From NCBI GenBank assembly GCA_038150465.1, contig JAYOTP010000017.1:1-49610 (forward strand): a stretch of 49,610 nucleotides of DNA. The letters are read 5' to 3'. Each line of letters opens with the position of its first letter. Within the stretch, counting starts at the first letter, position 1. The notes beneath the pieces were generated by a model. That model was not told the DNA's origin. It was given only the letters and a program-made list of their open reading frames with translations, and did no database searches. The position numbers and the translations under genes were made by a program. This document shows, piece after piece, positions 6,934-16,161 of the stretch. This DNA comes from RFXV01 sp038150465 (GTDB taxonomy: Bacteria; Bacteroidota; Bacteroidia; Flavobacteriales; Schleiferiaceae).

Positions 6934-9516
6934 TCAGTCAAAATCGCCGATCCCTCTTCGGCGGTCGAGTTTCAGATCATTCAAAATGCTGGCCTTGGCC
7001 CCTATTCCAATGGTGTAACTTCTTTGGAATCCGAAGGGCACCCAGAATACATTCAACTGCCAGCAATGCAGGTCCCTGAACATGTTGATCGTGGTATAGC
7101 TCAGCGCCTTCCGTTCAAAATCATAACCCGTGCGAAAACCGATCTTCCAGTTGTCGGTCAGGGTGATGTCTCCATTCACATCCAGTGAACGGGTCTCAAG
7201 CACCTGTAATCCAGGTTTATTGTTGGTATAAAAGAAGTTGAAATTCAGGCTCCAGGGCACATCAAAATCTGCGTATTGACGCATGAGGTAGTAATCGACA
7301 TCCCCGGGGGTCAGGCCAAGTGGATTCGCATGCAAAGCCGCCTGCTCCGCTTCATCTGAAGCGGTCTCCTGCTCTCTTTTTTCTTCCTTCTTCTTATCGG
7401 GCCGGAAACGATCCGCATTCAATGAAAATCCAATATTGAAACTGCTTTGTGTTCTGCGCAGCAAGGGACCGTTCGCGTCGTAGGAGAAAACATCTATTCG
7501 CTGCCCGCTTTGATCGATGCCGTACCAGTCAAAACTCGAATTGAAATTGAACTGGACCAGGCCATTCAAAGCCGAAGTACGCGCACTCATCCGAACCGGG
7601 CTCCATTGGAAAGCTGTGGCTGCAGCATTCCATGAAGTATTGAGGCTCAATCCTTCAAGGAGTTTGACCTTGGTGGCACCCGTGGAATCCCTCTTGCTTT
7701 TGACCTTCATCTCCAAGGTGTTCTGTAGGCCGAAATTGACATTTGCCCGCATCCCTTTTCCCGGTGATCCATACAAATACGAGTTGTACACCGAAGATGT
7801 ACGCATCGTTCCCAAAGTATCGGACTGATAAGTTTGATAATAGCCCCATACCGGATCACTGAAATCAGGGGTGTAACTCATGCCGATATTGGGCGTCAGC
7901 ACATGGCGAATGGCCTTCACTTTTCCTCTGAAATTGAATTGGCCATAGACCTTCGTGGACATGTTGGCATTGACGGAAAAGTTGAATGCATTATTGAACC
8001 CACGGATGGTATCCTGTGCCACGCTGTTGGTCGAATCGATCAGTCGGTACCTCAATCGGGATCCATACCATCTGCTGTTCATTCGAATGGATGGACTGAA
8101 CGTCCAGTATTTGAACAATTTGGCGTTGGTCTGTAAGCTGGCCGAATGTTGCCCTCCATAGCGCGCATTCCTGTTGAAGGATCTGGCCGAAAAAAGATCT
8201 TCATCCATTCGCCCATCGATGCGGTTTTCCGCCTGAAATGAATAGTTCATTCCGATCTTTTCATACCAGGCATCTTCCCCGATCTGCGTGCCGAATTTGA
8301 AGGGATAGAAACGGTTGACATTGAAGGAGAGCTGCGGCAGGGTCAGTGCGATGGTCTTCTGCTGATTGTTCTGACTGTGCCTGAGGTTCATAGAAAGGCT
8401 GTACGGCCTGCCTTGCCAACTCTTTTGGATCGAGACATTGGATTGCATCTGAGAAGTCAGGACCTGATTCGCTGTTTGCTGTGTATTCTGGAAATAGCTT
8501 GCGGAAGCCAGATTCACATTGGCTGAAAATCGAAGATCCGGTCTGGCCTTGGGGTCCTGGTTGTGTGACCACCGAATGTTGAAGTCTGTTGAATTGCGGA
8601 AAGAGCCACCATTTTCCAGGAAACTCTCCTCTCCATATTTGATCCTGTTGAAATTCACGGCCATATTTCCCCGGTACCGATAGCGCTTCCTGTAGTTGCT
8701 CTGGACCCTCAGTCCCCAGCCGCCCATGGTGTATATCTCACCTCGGAAGGTCATGTCCATGAATTCATTGGTGGCCCAATAGTAGCCTCCATCCTTTAGG
8801 AAATATCCCCGCTCGAAGTTGTTTCCGTAGGTCGGGATGATGATCCCTGAACGACGACGGGTTTCCGTGGGGAAGAAGCCAAAAGGCAGGACGAGGGGTG
8901 TGGGCACATCCAGCATCTCCAGATAGGCGGGCCCAGTGATGATCTTATCTCCGCTGATCACTTTCGTTTTCCCAGTACGCAGGCGAAAATGAGGATGTTC
9001 ATGGCTGCAGGTCGTAAAAGAACCGCCGCGGATGTAAAAGACACGTTCTTCCATCTTCTTGACGCGTTCCCCATGCAGGTAGCCTTCACCTTCCTTGGTG
9101 ATCACTTTCTTGATGCGGGCCTTCTTGGATTCGAAATTGTACCGAATGGTGTCTGTTCGGTATTCTTTACCCCCTTCCATGAATATGGGCCGTTGCACCA
9201 AACTGCCTGTGCTGTCGATGATCCCTGTTGCAAGCGCCTCATTGGTGGCCCAATCGATCTGAATGTAGCCCGCTCGGATGCCAATGTCCTGATAATCCAC
9301 CTGGGCCTGATTGTAGAAATAACTCAGATTTCCGTCGGGTGTTACCACCAGACTGTCCTCTGCCCTGCCCTTCACCTCAGAACGCAACAACTCAGGAGGG
9401 CCAGGAGACAGTTTCACACTGTCTGGCTCTGTTACAGCCAGGCTGTCAGCCGCCTGACTATAGACACATTTGACTGTTGATAATAGGAAGAAAAGGATCC
9501 AAAAACGCAGCAACAA
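6934..9516 (-). CDS. lptD: LPS-assembly outer-membrane protein LptD (OstA family)
   Basis: This 860-residue protein is the beta-barrel component of the LPS export machine, which inserts lipopolysaccharide into the outer leaflet. A signal peptide (FWILFFLLSTVKCVYSQ) is followed by an N-terminal OstA/jellyroll-like region (about 55-230, with VTPDGNLSYFYNQAQVDYQD and FESKKARIKKV), then a long beta-barrel with FGFFPTETRRRSGIIIPTYG near its beginning. The barrel occupies roughly residues 230-860. Cys168 in TTCSHEHPH lies before the barrel. The start codon appears to be TTG (9516), as no upstream ATG is in frame. It is divergent from the amidase gene, an arrangement common in Flavobacteriia. Confidence 0.88.
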   Translation of the reverse strand: MLLRFWILFFLLSTVKCVYSQAADSLAVTEPDSVKLSPGPPELLRSEVKGRAEDSLVVTPDGNLSYFYNQAQVDYQDIGIRAGYIQIDWATNEALATGIIDSTGSLVQRPIFMEGGKEYRTDTIRYNFESKKARIKKVITKEGEGYLHGERVKKMEERVFYIRGGSFTTCSHEHPHFRLRTGKTKVISGDKIITGPAYLEMLDVPTPLVLPFGFFPTETRRRSGIIIPTYGNNFERGYFLKDGGYYWATNEFMDMTFRGEIYTMGGWGLRVQSNYRKRYRYRGNMAVNFNRIKYGEESFLENGGSFRNSTDFNIRWSHNQDPKARPDLRFSANVNLASASYFQNTQQTANQVLTSQMQSNVSIQKSWQGRPYSLSMNLRHSQNNQQKTIALTLPQLSFNVNRFYPFKFGTQIGEDAWYEKIGMNYSFQAENRIDGRMDEDLFSARSFNRNARYGGQHSASLQTNAKLFKYWTFSPSIRMNSRWYGSRLRYRLIDSTNSVAQDTIRGFNNAFNFSVNANMSTKVYGQFNFRGKVKAIRHVLTPNIGMSYTPDFSDPVWGYYQTYQSDTLGTMRTSSVYNSYLYGSPGKGMRANVNFGLQNTLEMKVKSKRDSTGATKVKLLEGLSLNTSWNAAATAFQWSPVRMSARTSALNGLVQFNFNSSFDWYGIDQSGQRIDVFSYDANGPLLRRTQSSFNIGFSLNADRFRPDKKKEEKREQETASDEAEQAALHANPLGLTPGDVDYYLMRQYADFDVPWSLNFNFFYTNNKPGLQVLETRSLDVNGDITLTDNWKIGFRTGYDFERKALSYTTINMFRDLHCWQLNVFWVPFGFQRSYTIGIGAKASILNDLKLDRRRGIGDFD

Positions 9517-9562
9517 GGCGTACTATTTTTGATTAAAGCCTGTTTTTAAAGCAACAGACAGC

Positions 9563-9570
9563 CAAAGCTA
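9563..9570 (-). promoter_or_regulatory. -7 promoter box for lptD
   Basis: TAGCTTTG on the minus strand matches TAnnTTTG exactly and lies 46 bases upstream of the lptD TTG start. No convincing -33 TTTG is present at the usual spacing, so support is moderate. Confidence 0.45.
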
Positions 9571-9601
9571 TTCAAAAAGCGGACCTAATATTTCTCCTCA
9601 C

Positions 9602-10732
9602 TTGAAGCTCTTTTCACATAAAAATCCAGCACTCTTCCTTCTGATGGGATGTCTGTTCAGCAGCGCATGGGACTTTCGGGTGTTTGGAGGTGAAAAACTT
9701 CGGGCCGAAAGCATCGAAAAGGTCATCATTGACGCGGGCCACGGAGGACACGACCCAGGCAATCTGGGCACCGGAAAATACAGAACCAGCGAAAAACACA
9801 TCGCCCTGGAGGTGGCCCTGCGTGCAGGACAGCTCATTGAAAGAGAACTTCGTGGAGTGGAAGTGGTCTTTACACGGGAGTCCGATAAATTCCTTGAACT
9901 GCGGGAGCGAACGGCTCTGGCCAATGAAGAAGATGCAGATCTGTTCATTTCAGTGCACTGTGATGCCTTCACCTCGGGCTCTCCTCAGGGAAGCTCTTCC
10001 TACGTGATGGGGAAAAATCACGGAGATGAAAACATGCGGGTGGCGCAGACAGAGAATTCCGTGATCTTCCTGGAGGAGAACTACGAAGAGAACTACGAAG
10101 GATTCGATCCCTCCCGCCCCGAGACCTATATCGCATTGACACTATACCAGAATCACTTCCAATACCAGAGCATTTCACTGGCGCAGAAAATGCAAAACCA
10201 ATTCACTCATCACGCTGAACGAAGAGACCGCGGGGTCAAGCAGCAACCCTTGTATGTCACTTCGCGGGCGGCGATGCCGGCCGTACTCATCGAACTCGGC
10301 TTTCTGACCAACTCCAAAGAAGAACAATTCCTGAACAGCGATCAGGGCCAGCAGAAAATGGCAGAGAGCATCTTCCGGGCAGTTCGCGACTACAAGAGGG
10401 AGATCGACCGCTTACAATCTGCCAATAAAGAAAGTGAGGCAACGGAGATCATAGAGACCGACGAAATGTCCTCCGTTGTGTTCCGTGTTCAGGTCAAGAC
10501 CAGCTCGAGGGAAATGGATGTCGACCATCCCTTTTTCAAAGGTGAAAAAGACATTGTGATGCACCGTTCCGGAGCCTACTTCAAGTACTCTATCGGGGCT
10601 TATTCAGACTACGATCTCGCTCGTCAGGAGGCACTCAGACTCAGGAAAGACGGTTTCAAAGGTGCTTTTGTCGTCGCCTATCAGAACGGCGAGCGTATGG
10701 ACATTGCACAGGCCCGCAGAACGACCCGTTGA
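9602..10732 (+). CDS. N-acetylmuramoyl-L-alanine amidase with C-terminal SPOR-like domain
   Basis: This 376-residue exported zinc hydrolase cleaves the amide between MurNAc and the stem peptide. The Amidase_3 domain (about 38-255) shows all ligands and catalytic residues: H47 (DAGHGGHDPG), E64 (SEKHIALE), H119 (ISVHCDA) and E231 (VLIELGFLTN). The C-terminal region (about 293-376, VVFRVQVKTSS through GFKGAFVVAYQNGERM) resembles a SPOR fold, which would target denuded septal peptidoglycan. The TTG start at 9602 gives a proper signal peptide (KNPALFLLMGCLFSSAW); the in-frame ATG at 9644 would truncate it. The next gene is the MlaD-like gene, a common pairing in Bacteroidota. Confidence 0.88.
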   Translation: MKLFSHKNPALFLLMGCLFSSAWDFRVFGGEKLRAESIEKVIIDAGHGGHDPGNLGTGKYRTSEKHIALEVALRAGQLIERELRGVEVVFTRESDKFLELRERTALANEEDADLFISVHCDAFTSGSPQGSSSYVMGKNHGDENMRVAQTENSVIFLEENYEENYEGFDPSRPETYIALTLYQNHFQYQSISLAQKMQNQFTHHAERRDRGVKQQPLYVTSRAAMPAVLIELGFLTNSKEEQFLNSDQGQQKMAESIFRAVRDYKREIDRLQSANKESEATEIIETDEMSSVVFRVQVKTSSREMDVDHPFFKGEKDIVMHRSGAYFKYSIGAYSDYDLARQEALRLRKDGFKGAFVVAYQNGERMDIAQARRTTR

Positions 10733-10776
10733 AGGGACGCAGTCCTTATTTTAGCATTCTTGATATTCTTGAGCAC

Positions 10777-11832
10777 ATGAAGATCCCAAAGGAAGTACGT
10801 GCGGGTGCAGTGGCAGCAATAGCGCTTATTCTGCTCTATTGGGGCATCAATTTCCTCAAGGGAAAGAATGTATTCTCCGAGCAGACCCTTATTTATGCTC
10901 TGTACGACCGGGTGGATGGCCTGAGTGCTGCCCGGCCAGTGAACATCAACGGTTTTAAGATCGGACAGGTGAACAGAGTGTTCTTTCACCCATCGGGCGA
11001 TGGTAGCCTCATCGTCGAGATGAGCATCACCACCGATTTTGCGATTCCAAGGAATTCGATCGCCAAGATCAATGCACAGAGCCTATTGGGCGACAAAACC
11101 GTAGACATAGTACTCGGTGACGCCACCGAAAAGGTATTGGCAGGCGACACCCTCAGATCCGAGATCACACTGAGCCTGACCGACGAAGTGAACAAGCAGG
11201 TACTGCCGCTCAAGCAAAAGGCAGAACACCTCTTTGGAAGCATCGATACCGCCATGATCCTTTTGACCGGCTTCCTGAACGAACAGACGCGCGATGATTT
11301 TCGCGCCACCTTCGAAAGTGTTCGCAAGAGCTTTGAATCCATCGAACACACTTCTTCTGAATTGGACGGCATCGTCACAGAGAATCGGAGCCGCTTGGAC
11401 GAAGTCATCAAGAACATCCATGCGGTGACAGAGGCTCTTGGCCAAAATGCAGAGGGAATTGGAGAAATGATCGTTGATGCAGAGGCCATTGCAGACACCT
11501 TGAGTCAGGCCGAACTGGGCAGATCCCTGCGCTCGCTGAATGCCACCTTATCCCAGGCCGATTCCATCCTCGGGCGCATCAACCGTGGTCAGGGAACTGT
11601 CGGAAAACTCATCAACGACGAAGAGCTCTATGAAGAACTCGTACAGGCTTCTGAAGAACTCAAGCGCCTGCTGCTGGACGTGCAGTTGAACCCGAAGCGT
11701 TATGTGCACGTTTCTCTTTGGGGATCGAGCAAGAAATTTGACAAGGAAGAAGTGGACCAGGCCGAAAAGCAAAAACAAATGGAACGGGAACAGGAGAAGA
11801 AGGACAAGAAGGATTCCAAAGGGACTCAGTGA
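10777..11832 (+). CDS. MlaD/MCE family periplasmic lipid-transport protein
   Basis: This 351-residue protein begins MKIPKEVRAGAVAAIALILL, giving an N-terminal membrane anchor (about 8-24), followed by the MCE domain (about 35-120, VDGLSAARPVNINGFKIGQV and NSIAKINAQSLLGDKTVDI). A long helical, coiled-coil-rich region (about 145-310) and a Lys/Glu-rich tail (QMEREQEKKDKKDSKG) complete it. MCE proteins carry phospholipids between membranes as part of ABC systems. No MlaE permease or MlaF ATPase lies nearby, so partners must be elsewhere. An upstream TTG at 10729 overlaps the amidase stop, but 10777 matches the family N-terminus. Confidence 0.85.
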   Translation: MKIPKEVRAGAVAAIALILLYWGINFLKGKNVFSEQTLIYALYDRVDGLSAARPVNINGFKIGQVNRVFFHPSGDGSLIVEMSITTDFAIPRNSIAKINAQSLLGDKTVDIVLGDATEKVLAGDTLRSEITLSLTDEVNKQVLPLKQKAEHLFGSIDTAMILLTGFLNEQTRDDFRATFESVRKSFESIEHTSSELDGIVTENRSRLDEVIKNIHAVTEALGQNAEGIGEMIVDAEAIADTLSQAELGRSLRSLNATLSQADSILGRINRGQGTVGKLINDEELYEELVQASEELKRLLLDVQLNPKRYVHVSLWGSSKKFDKEEVDQAEKQKQMEREQEKKDKKDSKGTQ

Positions 11833-11841
11833 TCATAAGAC

Positions 11842-13155
11842 ATGGAGACCATTAAAATGATCGAGATCGCCTGCTTCGTCCTCGCCCTTGGCACAGCCGT
11901 TTTCTTCTTCCAAAAGAACGCTGGACGCATCCGCAGGAACATACAGCTCGGTCGTGATGTGGATCGCAACGATCGGGCGTCCGAACGCTGGAAGATCATG
12001 GGCCGGGTGGCTTTGGGACAATCAAAAATGGTCGCTCGTCCGGTGGCCGGCTTCTTTCACATTCTGATCTACGCCGGATTTCTCCTGATCAACATCGAAG
12101 TATTGGAGATCTTCATCGACGGACTGCTGGGTACCCATCGGATATTCTCCGGACCATTGGGCGGATTGTACACGGCGGCCATTGATTTCTTTGAGATCCT
12201 CTCCGTCGGAGTCATCCTCGCCTGTCTGGTGTTCCTGTGGCGCAGGAATGTTCAGCGCATCAAGCGTTTTCACACAGCGGAAATGAAGGGATGGCCCACC
12301 AGGGATGCACAACTGATCCTCTATGTAGAGTTGGTTCTGATGGGCGCTCTACTCATGATGAACGCCGCGGAGTCGAAAATGGAAGGAAGCCCGGCAGGGC
12401 CATTTGTGATCAGCCAGCATTTGGGATTCGTTTTCAACGGATGGTCACAGGATGCTCTTCACATGGCGGAGCGGGGATTTTGGTGGCTGCATCTGATCGG
12501 GATCCTGGCGTTCCTGAACTATCTGCCTTTTTCCAAGCATTTCCATATCATTCTCTCCTTTCCCAACGTATGGTATTCCAAACTCGACCCCAAAGGATCG
12601 ATGGGCAATATGGCCTCGGTAAAAGAGGAGGTAGAGAAGATGATGGACCCGAATGCCGATCCTTTTGCTGCACCAGCCGAGGGCGCAGCCGAACCTGAAC
12701 GCTTCGGTGCCAAGGATGTGTTCGACCTGCACCGAGTGCAATTGATGAATGCCTACACCTGTACCGAATGCGGAAGATGCACTTCGGTATGTCCGGCGCA
12801 CGAAACCGGCAAAAAATTATCGCCGCGCAAGATCATGATGGATGTTCGGGACCGACTGGATGAAGTGGGAAAGAACATCGACAAGAATGGTGAATTCCAG
12901 GACGACGGCCTGAGTCTGTTGGATGACCGGATCAGCCGGGAGGAACTTTGGGCATGTACTTCCTGCAACGCGTGCGTGGAGGCTTGTCCCGTGGCCATCG
13001 ATCCTCTTTCGATCATTCTGGAGATGCGTCGGTATCTGGTCATGGAAGAATCGGCAGCTCCTCAGGAACTGAACCTGATGATGACCAATGTAGAGAACAA
13101 CGGCGCCCCCTGGCAATTTGCACAGGCAGACCGGCTCAATTGGGCACAGGATTGA
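11842..13155 (+). CDS. Membrane (Fe-S)-binding protein with heme-b-type membrane domain and two 4Fe-4S clusters
   Basis: This 437-residue inner-membrane electron carrier has about five hydrophobic helices in the first 245 residues, with His residues placed like heme ligands (GFFHILIYAGF, WWLHLIGILAF). That is comparable to NarI/HdrE-type cytochrome b domains. Two 4Fe-4S binding motifs follow in the soluble C-terminal domain: CTECGRCTSVCP (about 312-323) and CTSCNACVEACP (about 374-385). The partner is probably the CCG-domain protein at 13743, giving an HdrDE/GlpC-like quinone-linked complex. The electron donor and acceptor are unknown. It is nine bases downstream of the MlaD-like gene. Confidence 0.85.
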   Translation: METIKMIEIACFVLALGTAVFFFQKNAGRIRRNIQLGRDVDRNDRASERWKIMGRVALGQSKMVARPVAGFFHILIYAGFLLINIEVLEIFIDGLLGTHRIFSGPLGGLYTAAIDFFEILSVGVILACLVFLWRRNVQRIKRFHTAEMKGWPTRDAQLILYVELVLMGALLMMNAAESKMEGSPAGPFVISQHLGFVFNGWSQDALHMAERGFWWLHLIGILAFLNYLPFSKHFHIILSFPNVWYSKLDPKGSMGNMASVKEEVEKMMDPNADPFAAPAEGAAEPERFGAKDVFDLHRVQLMNAYTCTECGRCTSVCPAHETGKKLSPRKIMMDVRDRLDEVGKNIDKNGEFQDDGLSLLDDRISREELWACTSCNACVEACPVAIDPLSIILEMRRYLVMEESAAPQELNLMMTNVENNGAPWQFAQADRLNWAQD

Positions 13156-13739
13156 GATTCCGATCGTGGATACTGGCATTGGCCTTGAGCGGGATCCTCC
13201 TATCCTGTGCGAAGGAAAGTGACTTGTATTTCACTCCGCTTGGAGCAGATGCCATCGGGTTTGCACAAAATATGGGGGCCGTTCAGACCTGGTACGATCA
13301 GTTCAATGACACCATCACCTCCCTGGCCGAAGGGGAACGTCTCGATCGCATTGGGTCCGCTCAACATTTCATCATCGATACGCGCTATTTCTTCGACTCA
13401 CTCTATTTCCGGGCCGTGGCCTATCCCCTATCCTCAGGGACAGACATATTTGGCGGACGTACGGACCTTGTCCGCATTCGATTCATGGAAAAATCGGGCA
13501 GCAACGATCTGCTGAGCAGCTACATTCAGATCTTCCCACAGCTCAAGGACACCGTCTGGACCGATGGAAGTAAAAGTCAGTTTGTCACCGACAGCACAGA
13601 TTGGAATGGACTGACGCTCGACCGCCACTTCATACTGAGCAGCCCATTGTCTGATTTTGAAGCAGTATGCGACACTACAGGTGCACTCATCGCCTTCAAG
13701 ACAAGCAATGCACGCCTGTACCAACTTGTAAACCCCTGA
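13152..13739 (+). CDS. Uncharacterised lipoprotein between two Fe-S subunits
   Basis: The TTG at 13152 overlaps the preceding stop as TTGA and gives a 195-residue protein beginning MRFRSWILALALSGILLSC. This is a classic lipoprotein signal with lipobox LLSC, so the mature protein is anchored by Cys19. The rest is an acidic periplasmic or outer-membrane domain rich in aromatic residues and repeated D-T/S pairs, with no motif I recognise. The long in-frame extension upstream lies inside the Fe-S gene and is not credible. Its location between two subunits of a probable electron-transfer complex suggests a linked role. Confidence 0.75.
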   Translation: MRFRSWILALALSGILLSCAKESDLYFTPLGADAIGFAQNMGAVQTWYDQFNDTITSLAEGERLDRIGSAQHFIIDTRYFFDSLYFRAVAYPLSSGTDIFGGRTDLVRIRFMEKSGSNDLLSSYIQIFPQLKDTVWTDGSKSQFVTDSTDWNGLTLDRHFILSSPLSDFEAVCDTTGALIAFKTSNARLYQLVNP

Positions 13740-13742
13740 ACA

Positions 13743-14525
13743 ATGGAAGCCATTCAAACCATGGCCGATATGGCCGCCCGATCCGAAAAGCCCGATGTCC
13801 TATTCTGGATAGGTTGTGCGGGAAGTTTTGACGACCGGGCCAAGAAGATCACCCGATCCTTTGCCGAACTGCTCCAAAAGGCCGGGGTTTCATTTGCCGT
13901 GCTGGGGCAGGAAGAAAGTTGCACCGGGGATCCGGCCAAAAGAGCAGGAAATGAGTTCCTGTTTCAGATGCAGGCAGCGATGAATATCCAAACCCTCAAT
14001 GCCTATGAGGTCAAACGGGTCGTCACCACTTGTCCGCATTGCTTCAACACCCTTAAGAACGAATACCCGGAACTCGGCGGGAACTACGAGGTCCTGCACC
14101 ACACACAGTTCCTTCAGAAACTGCTGGATGAAGGAAAGCTGAAAGTGGAGGGCGGTGCCTTCAAGGGAAGAAAAGTGACCTTTCACGACCCCTGTTATCT
14201 GGGCCGTGCAAACGATGAGTTTGAAGCGCCGCGTTCGGTGCTCCGCGATCTGGAAGCCGATCTGGTCGAAATGAAGCGTTGCAAGAATCGTGGATTCTGC
14301 TGTGGAGCAGGAGGTGCCCAAATGTTCAAAGAAGCAGAAAAGGGAAACAAAGAGGTCAATATTGAACGTACTGAGGAAGCGCTGGATACGGGTGCTGAGA
14401 TCGTCGCGGTGGGCTGCCCCTTTTGCACAACGATGATGACCGATGGCGTGAAGAACAAAGAAGAAGAAGCGCGGGTCAAGGTCTACGATGTCAGTGAACT
14501 GCTGAATGAAAGCACCCGTTCATGA
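13743..14525 (+). CDS. (Fe-S)-binding protein with two CCG (cysteine-rich) domains, HdrB/LutA-like
   Basis: This 260-residue soluble protein has two cysteine-rich repeats: WIGCAGSFDDR with CTGDPAKRAGNE and TTCPHCFNTLKNEYPEL in the first half, and HDPCYLGR, GFCCGAGGAQMF and VGCPFCTTMM in the second. The pattern matches the CCG domains of heterodisulfide reductase HdrB/HdrD, GlpC and LutA, which bind a non-cubane or 4Fe-4S cluster. It probably docks on the membrane protein at 11842. The physiological substrate (lactate, glycerol-3-phosphate, a disulfide or other) cannot be read from the sequence. Confidence 0.87.
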   Translation: MEAIQTMADMAARSEKPDVLFWIGCAGSFDDRAKKITRSFAELLQKAGVSFAVLGQEESCTGDPAKRAGNEFLFQMQAAMNIQTLNAYEVKRVVTTCPHCFNTLKNEYPELGGNYEVLHHTQFLQKLLDEGKLKVEGGAFKGRKVTFHDPCYLGRANDEFEAPRSVLRDLEADLVEMKRCKNRGFCCGAGGAQMFKEAEKGNKEVNIERTEEALDTGAEIVAVGCPFCTTMMTDGVKNKEEEARVKVYDVSELLNESTRS

Positions 14526-15016
14526 ATTCCCGGTACGAAAGTCTGCAGATCCCTGAAGAGGCGCGCATTTGGACCTATGGCCTGCCACAACAACTCAGTG
14601 GAACAGAGCGAAAAGTCCTTGTGGAAGAGATCGAAGCATTTGTCAGCGGATGGGCCGCCCATGGCCAAAGACTAGATGCAGGATTTCATATCCTGGAAGA
14701 CCGCTTTCTCATTCTCTGGGTGGATGAACGCGAGCAAGCCGCCACAGGATGCAGCATTGACGACAGCGTCAGTTTCATAAGGAGGCTTGGCAAACAGCTC
14801 GGAACAGATCTCTGTGACAGAAATCGCGTCTTTTTTCGAAGTGTATCTGGATCGATCGAAGAACGAGACCTTCATGGCATACTCGCTGAGGCACGAACGG
14901 GAAAGGAAATTCCCTACGCCACCGCTATCGATTTTTCAGCAGATCGCTGGAAGCAATGGAAACTTCGTTTTGAACGCCCGCTGAAAGAAAGCTGGATGGG
15001 GCGATTCATTCCGTGA
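14522..15016 (+). CDS. Conserved Bacteroidota protein, often mislabelled ABC transporter ATPase
   Basis: This 164-residue cytoplasmic protein has its ATG overlapping the upstream stop (ATGA). Homologues following the (Fe-S) genes in Bacteroidota are often named ABC transporter ATPase, yet no Walker A, Walker B or LSGGQ signature is present here. Features include IWTYGLPQQLSGTERK near the N-terminus and a tryptophan-rich end (RWKQWKLRFERPL). I regard it as a protein of unknown function associated with the Fe-S operon. Confidence 0.75.
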   Translation: MNSRYESLQIPEEARIWTYGLPQQLSGTERKVLVEEIEAFVSGWAAHGQRLDAGFHILEDRFLILWVDEREQAATGCSIDDSVSFIRRLGKQLGTDLCDRNRVFFRSVSGSIEERDLHGILAEARTGKEIPYATAIDFSADRWKQWKLRFERPLKESWMGRFIP

Positions 15017-15029
15017 CCAAATAGGGGCT

Positions 15030-16076
15030 TCAGACTCTGAGCATCCAGGCGTTCCGGTCTTCCGTCCGGCCCACTCGGATATCGCTCAATGCCTTTCGGA
15101 TACGGCTTCCCATTCCCTTTTCAGGTGTGGGAACCTCGAACAACTCGTCGCCAAACCCAATGCCCGATATAGGGCTCACCACAGCTGCAGTGCCCATTCC
15201 AAAGGCCTCCTGAAGATCTCCTGACCTGGCTGCAGCGATCAATTCATCCACCGTGATCGGTCCCTCCTGAACCTCTTCTCCCCACTCTTTTAGAAGGAAG
15301 AGAATGGAGTCGCGTGTGATGCCCGGTAAGATCCGGTCGCTCAAGGGAGGTGTTCGCATCACGCCATTGATGCGGAACATGATGTTCATCGTGCCCGATT
15401 CCTCAATGAGGCTATGCTCCTTGCTGTCCGTCCAGATGATCTGGGTGAATCCCTGCTCTTTGGCCTTGGATGTTGGATAGAAGGCACCTGCATAATTGCC
15501 TGCTGCCTTTGTGAATCCGATGCCGCCCGCTGTGGAACGCGCGAATTCCTGCTCGATCTTGACCCGAACATCCCCTGCATAATAAGGCCCAACCGGTGAT
15601 GTGATGATGGCGAACATATAGTCCTCACTTGGACGGGCCGCAATGAAGTGAGAAGAACTGAACAAGAATGGACGTACGTAAAGCGACATCCCTTCATCAT
15701 CAGGAACCCAGGCCGAATCCAATCGGATGAGTTCTTTCAATCCATCCATGAACACGTCTTCAGGAACCTCGGGCATATTCAGTCGAACGGCCGAGCGATT
15801 CAAGCGCTTAAAATTCTCTTCAGGACGAAAGATCGCCACAGAACCGTCGAGCTGCCGGTATGCCTTAAGGCCTTCAAATGCCGCCTGACCATAGTGCAGT
15901 GCGTGCAGTGACAGCGGAAACTTCAGTTCCTCGTACGGCCTGATGTACGCATCGCCCCAACGCCCGCCTGAATAGTTGCAGATGAGCATGTGGTCAGAAA
16001 ATTCCTTTCCAAATTCAAGTCCTTCCAATTCAAGCTGATCTCTCCTGCTCTCTTCTGCCTTTTGGATGTGGATCAT
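15030..16076 (-). CDS. ilvE: Branched-chain amino acid aminotransferase
   Basis: This 348-residue PLP enzyme interconverts Leu, Ile and Val with their 2-oxo acids using glutamate/2-oxoglutarate. The N-terminus MIHIQKAEESRR, followed by DHMLICNYSGGRWGDAYIRPY and HYGQAAFEGLKAYR, is typical of the long BCAT group II. The PLP lysine is in GGIGFTKAAGNYAG, and EESGTMNIMF and PGITRDSIL are further family motifs. A longer frame reaches back to 16220, but the added residues do not resemble the family and overlap the divergent gene's promoter, so I start at the ATG at 16076. A TATTTTCG box (16095-16102, minus strand) may be its -7 element. Confidence 0.9.
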   Translation of the reverse strand: MIHIQKAEESRRDQLELEGLEFGKEFSDHMLICNYSGGRWGDAYIRPYEELKFPLSLHALHYGQAAFEGLKAYRQLDGSVAIFRPEENFKRLNRSAVRLNMPEVPEDVFMDGLKELIRLDSAWVPDDEGMSLYVRPFLFSSSHFIAARPSEDYMFAIITSPVGPYYAGDVRVKIEQEFARSTAGGIGFTKAAGNYAGAFYPTSKAKEQGFTQIIWTDSKEHSLIEESGTMNIMFRINGVMRTPPLSDRILPGITRDSILFLLKEWGEEVQEGPITVDELIAAARSGDLQEAFGMGTAAVVSPISGIGFGDELFEVPTPEKGMGSRIRKALSDIRVGRTEDRNAWMLRV

Positions 16077-16132
16077 GTTCCGGGGGATTTTGTGCGAAAA
16101 TACAATCTGATAAGTCGATGCTGTTGTGCCAG

Positions 16133-16140
16133 TATATTTG
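16133..16140 (+). promoter_or_regulatory. -7 promoter box for the DUF4920 operon
   Basis: TATATTTG matches TAnnTTTG exactly and ends 21 bases before the ATG at 16162. It lies in the 85-base divergent region shared with ilvE. A -33 element is not clear. Confidence 0.5.
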
Positions 16141-16161
16141 CACCGGATCAAATCACTTCTC

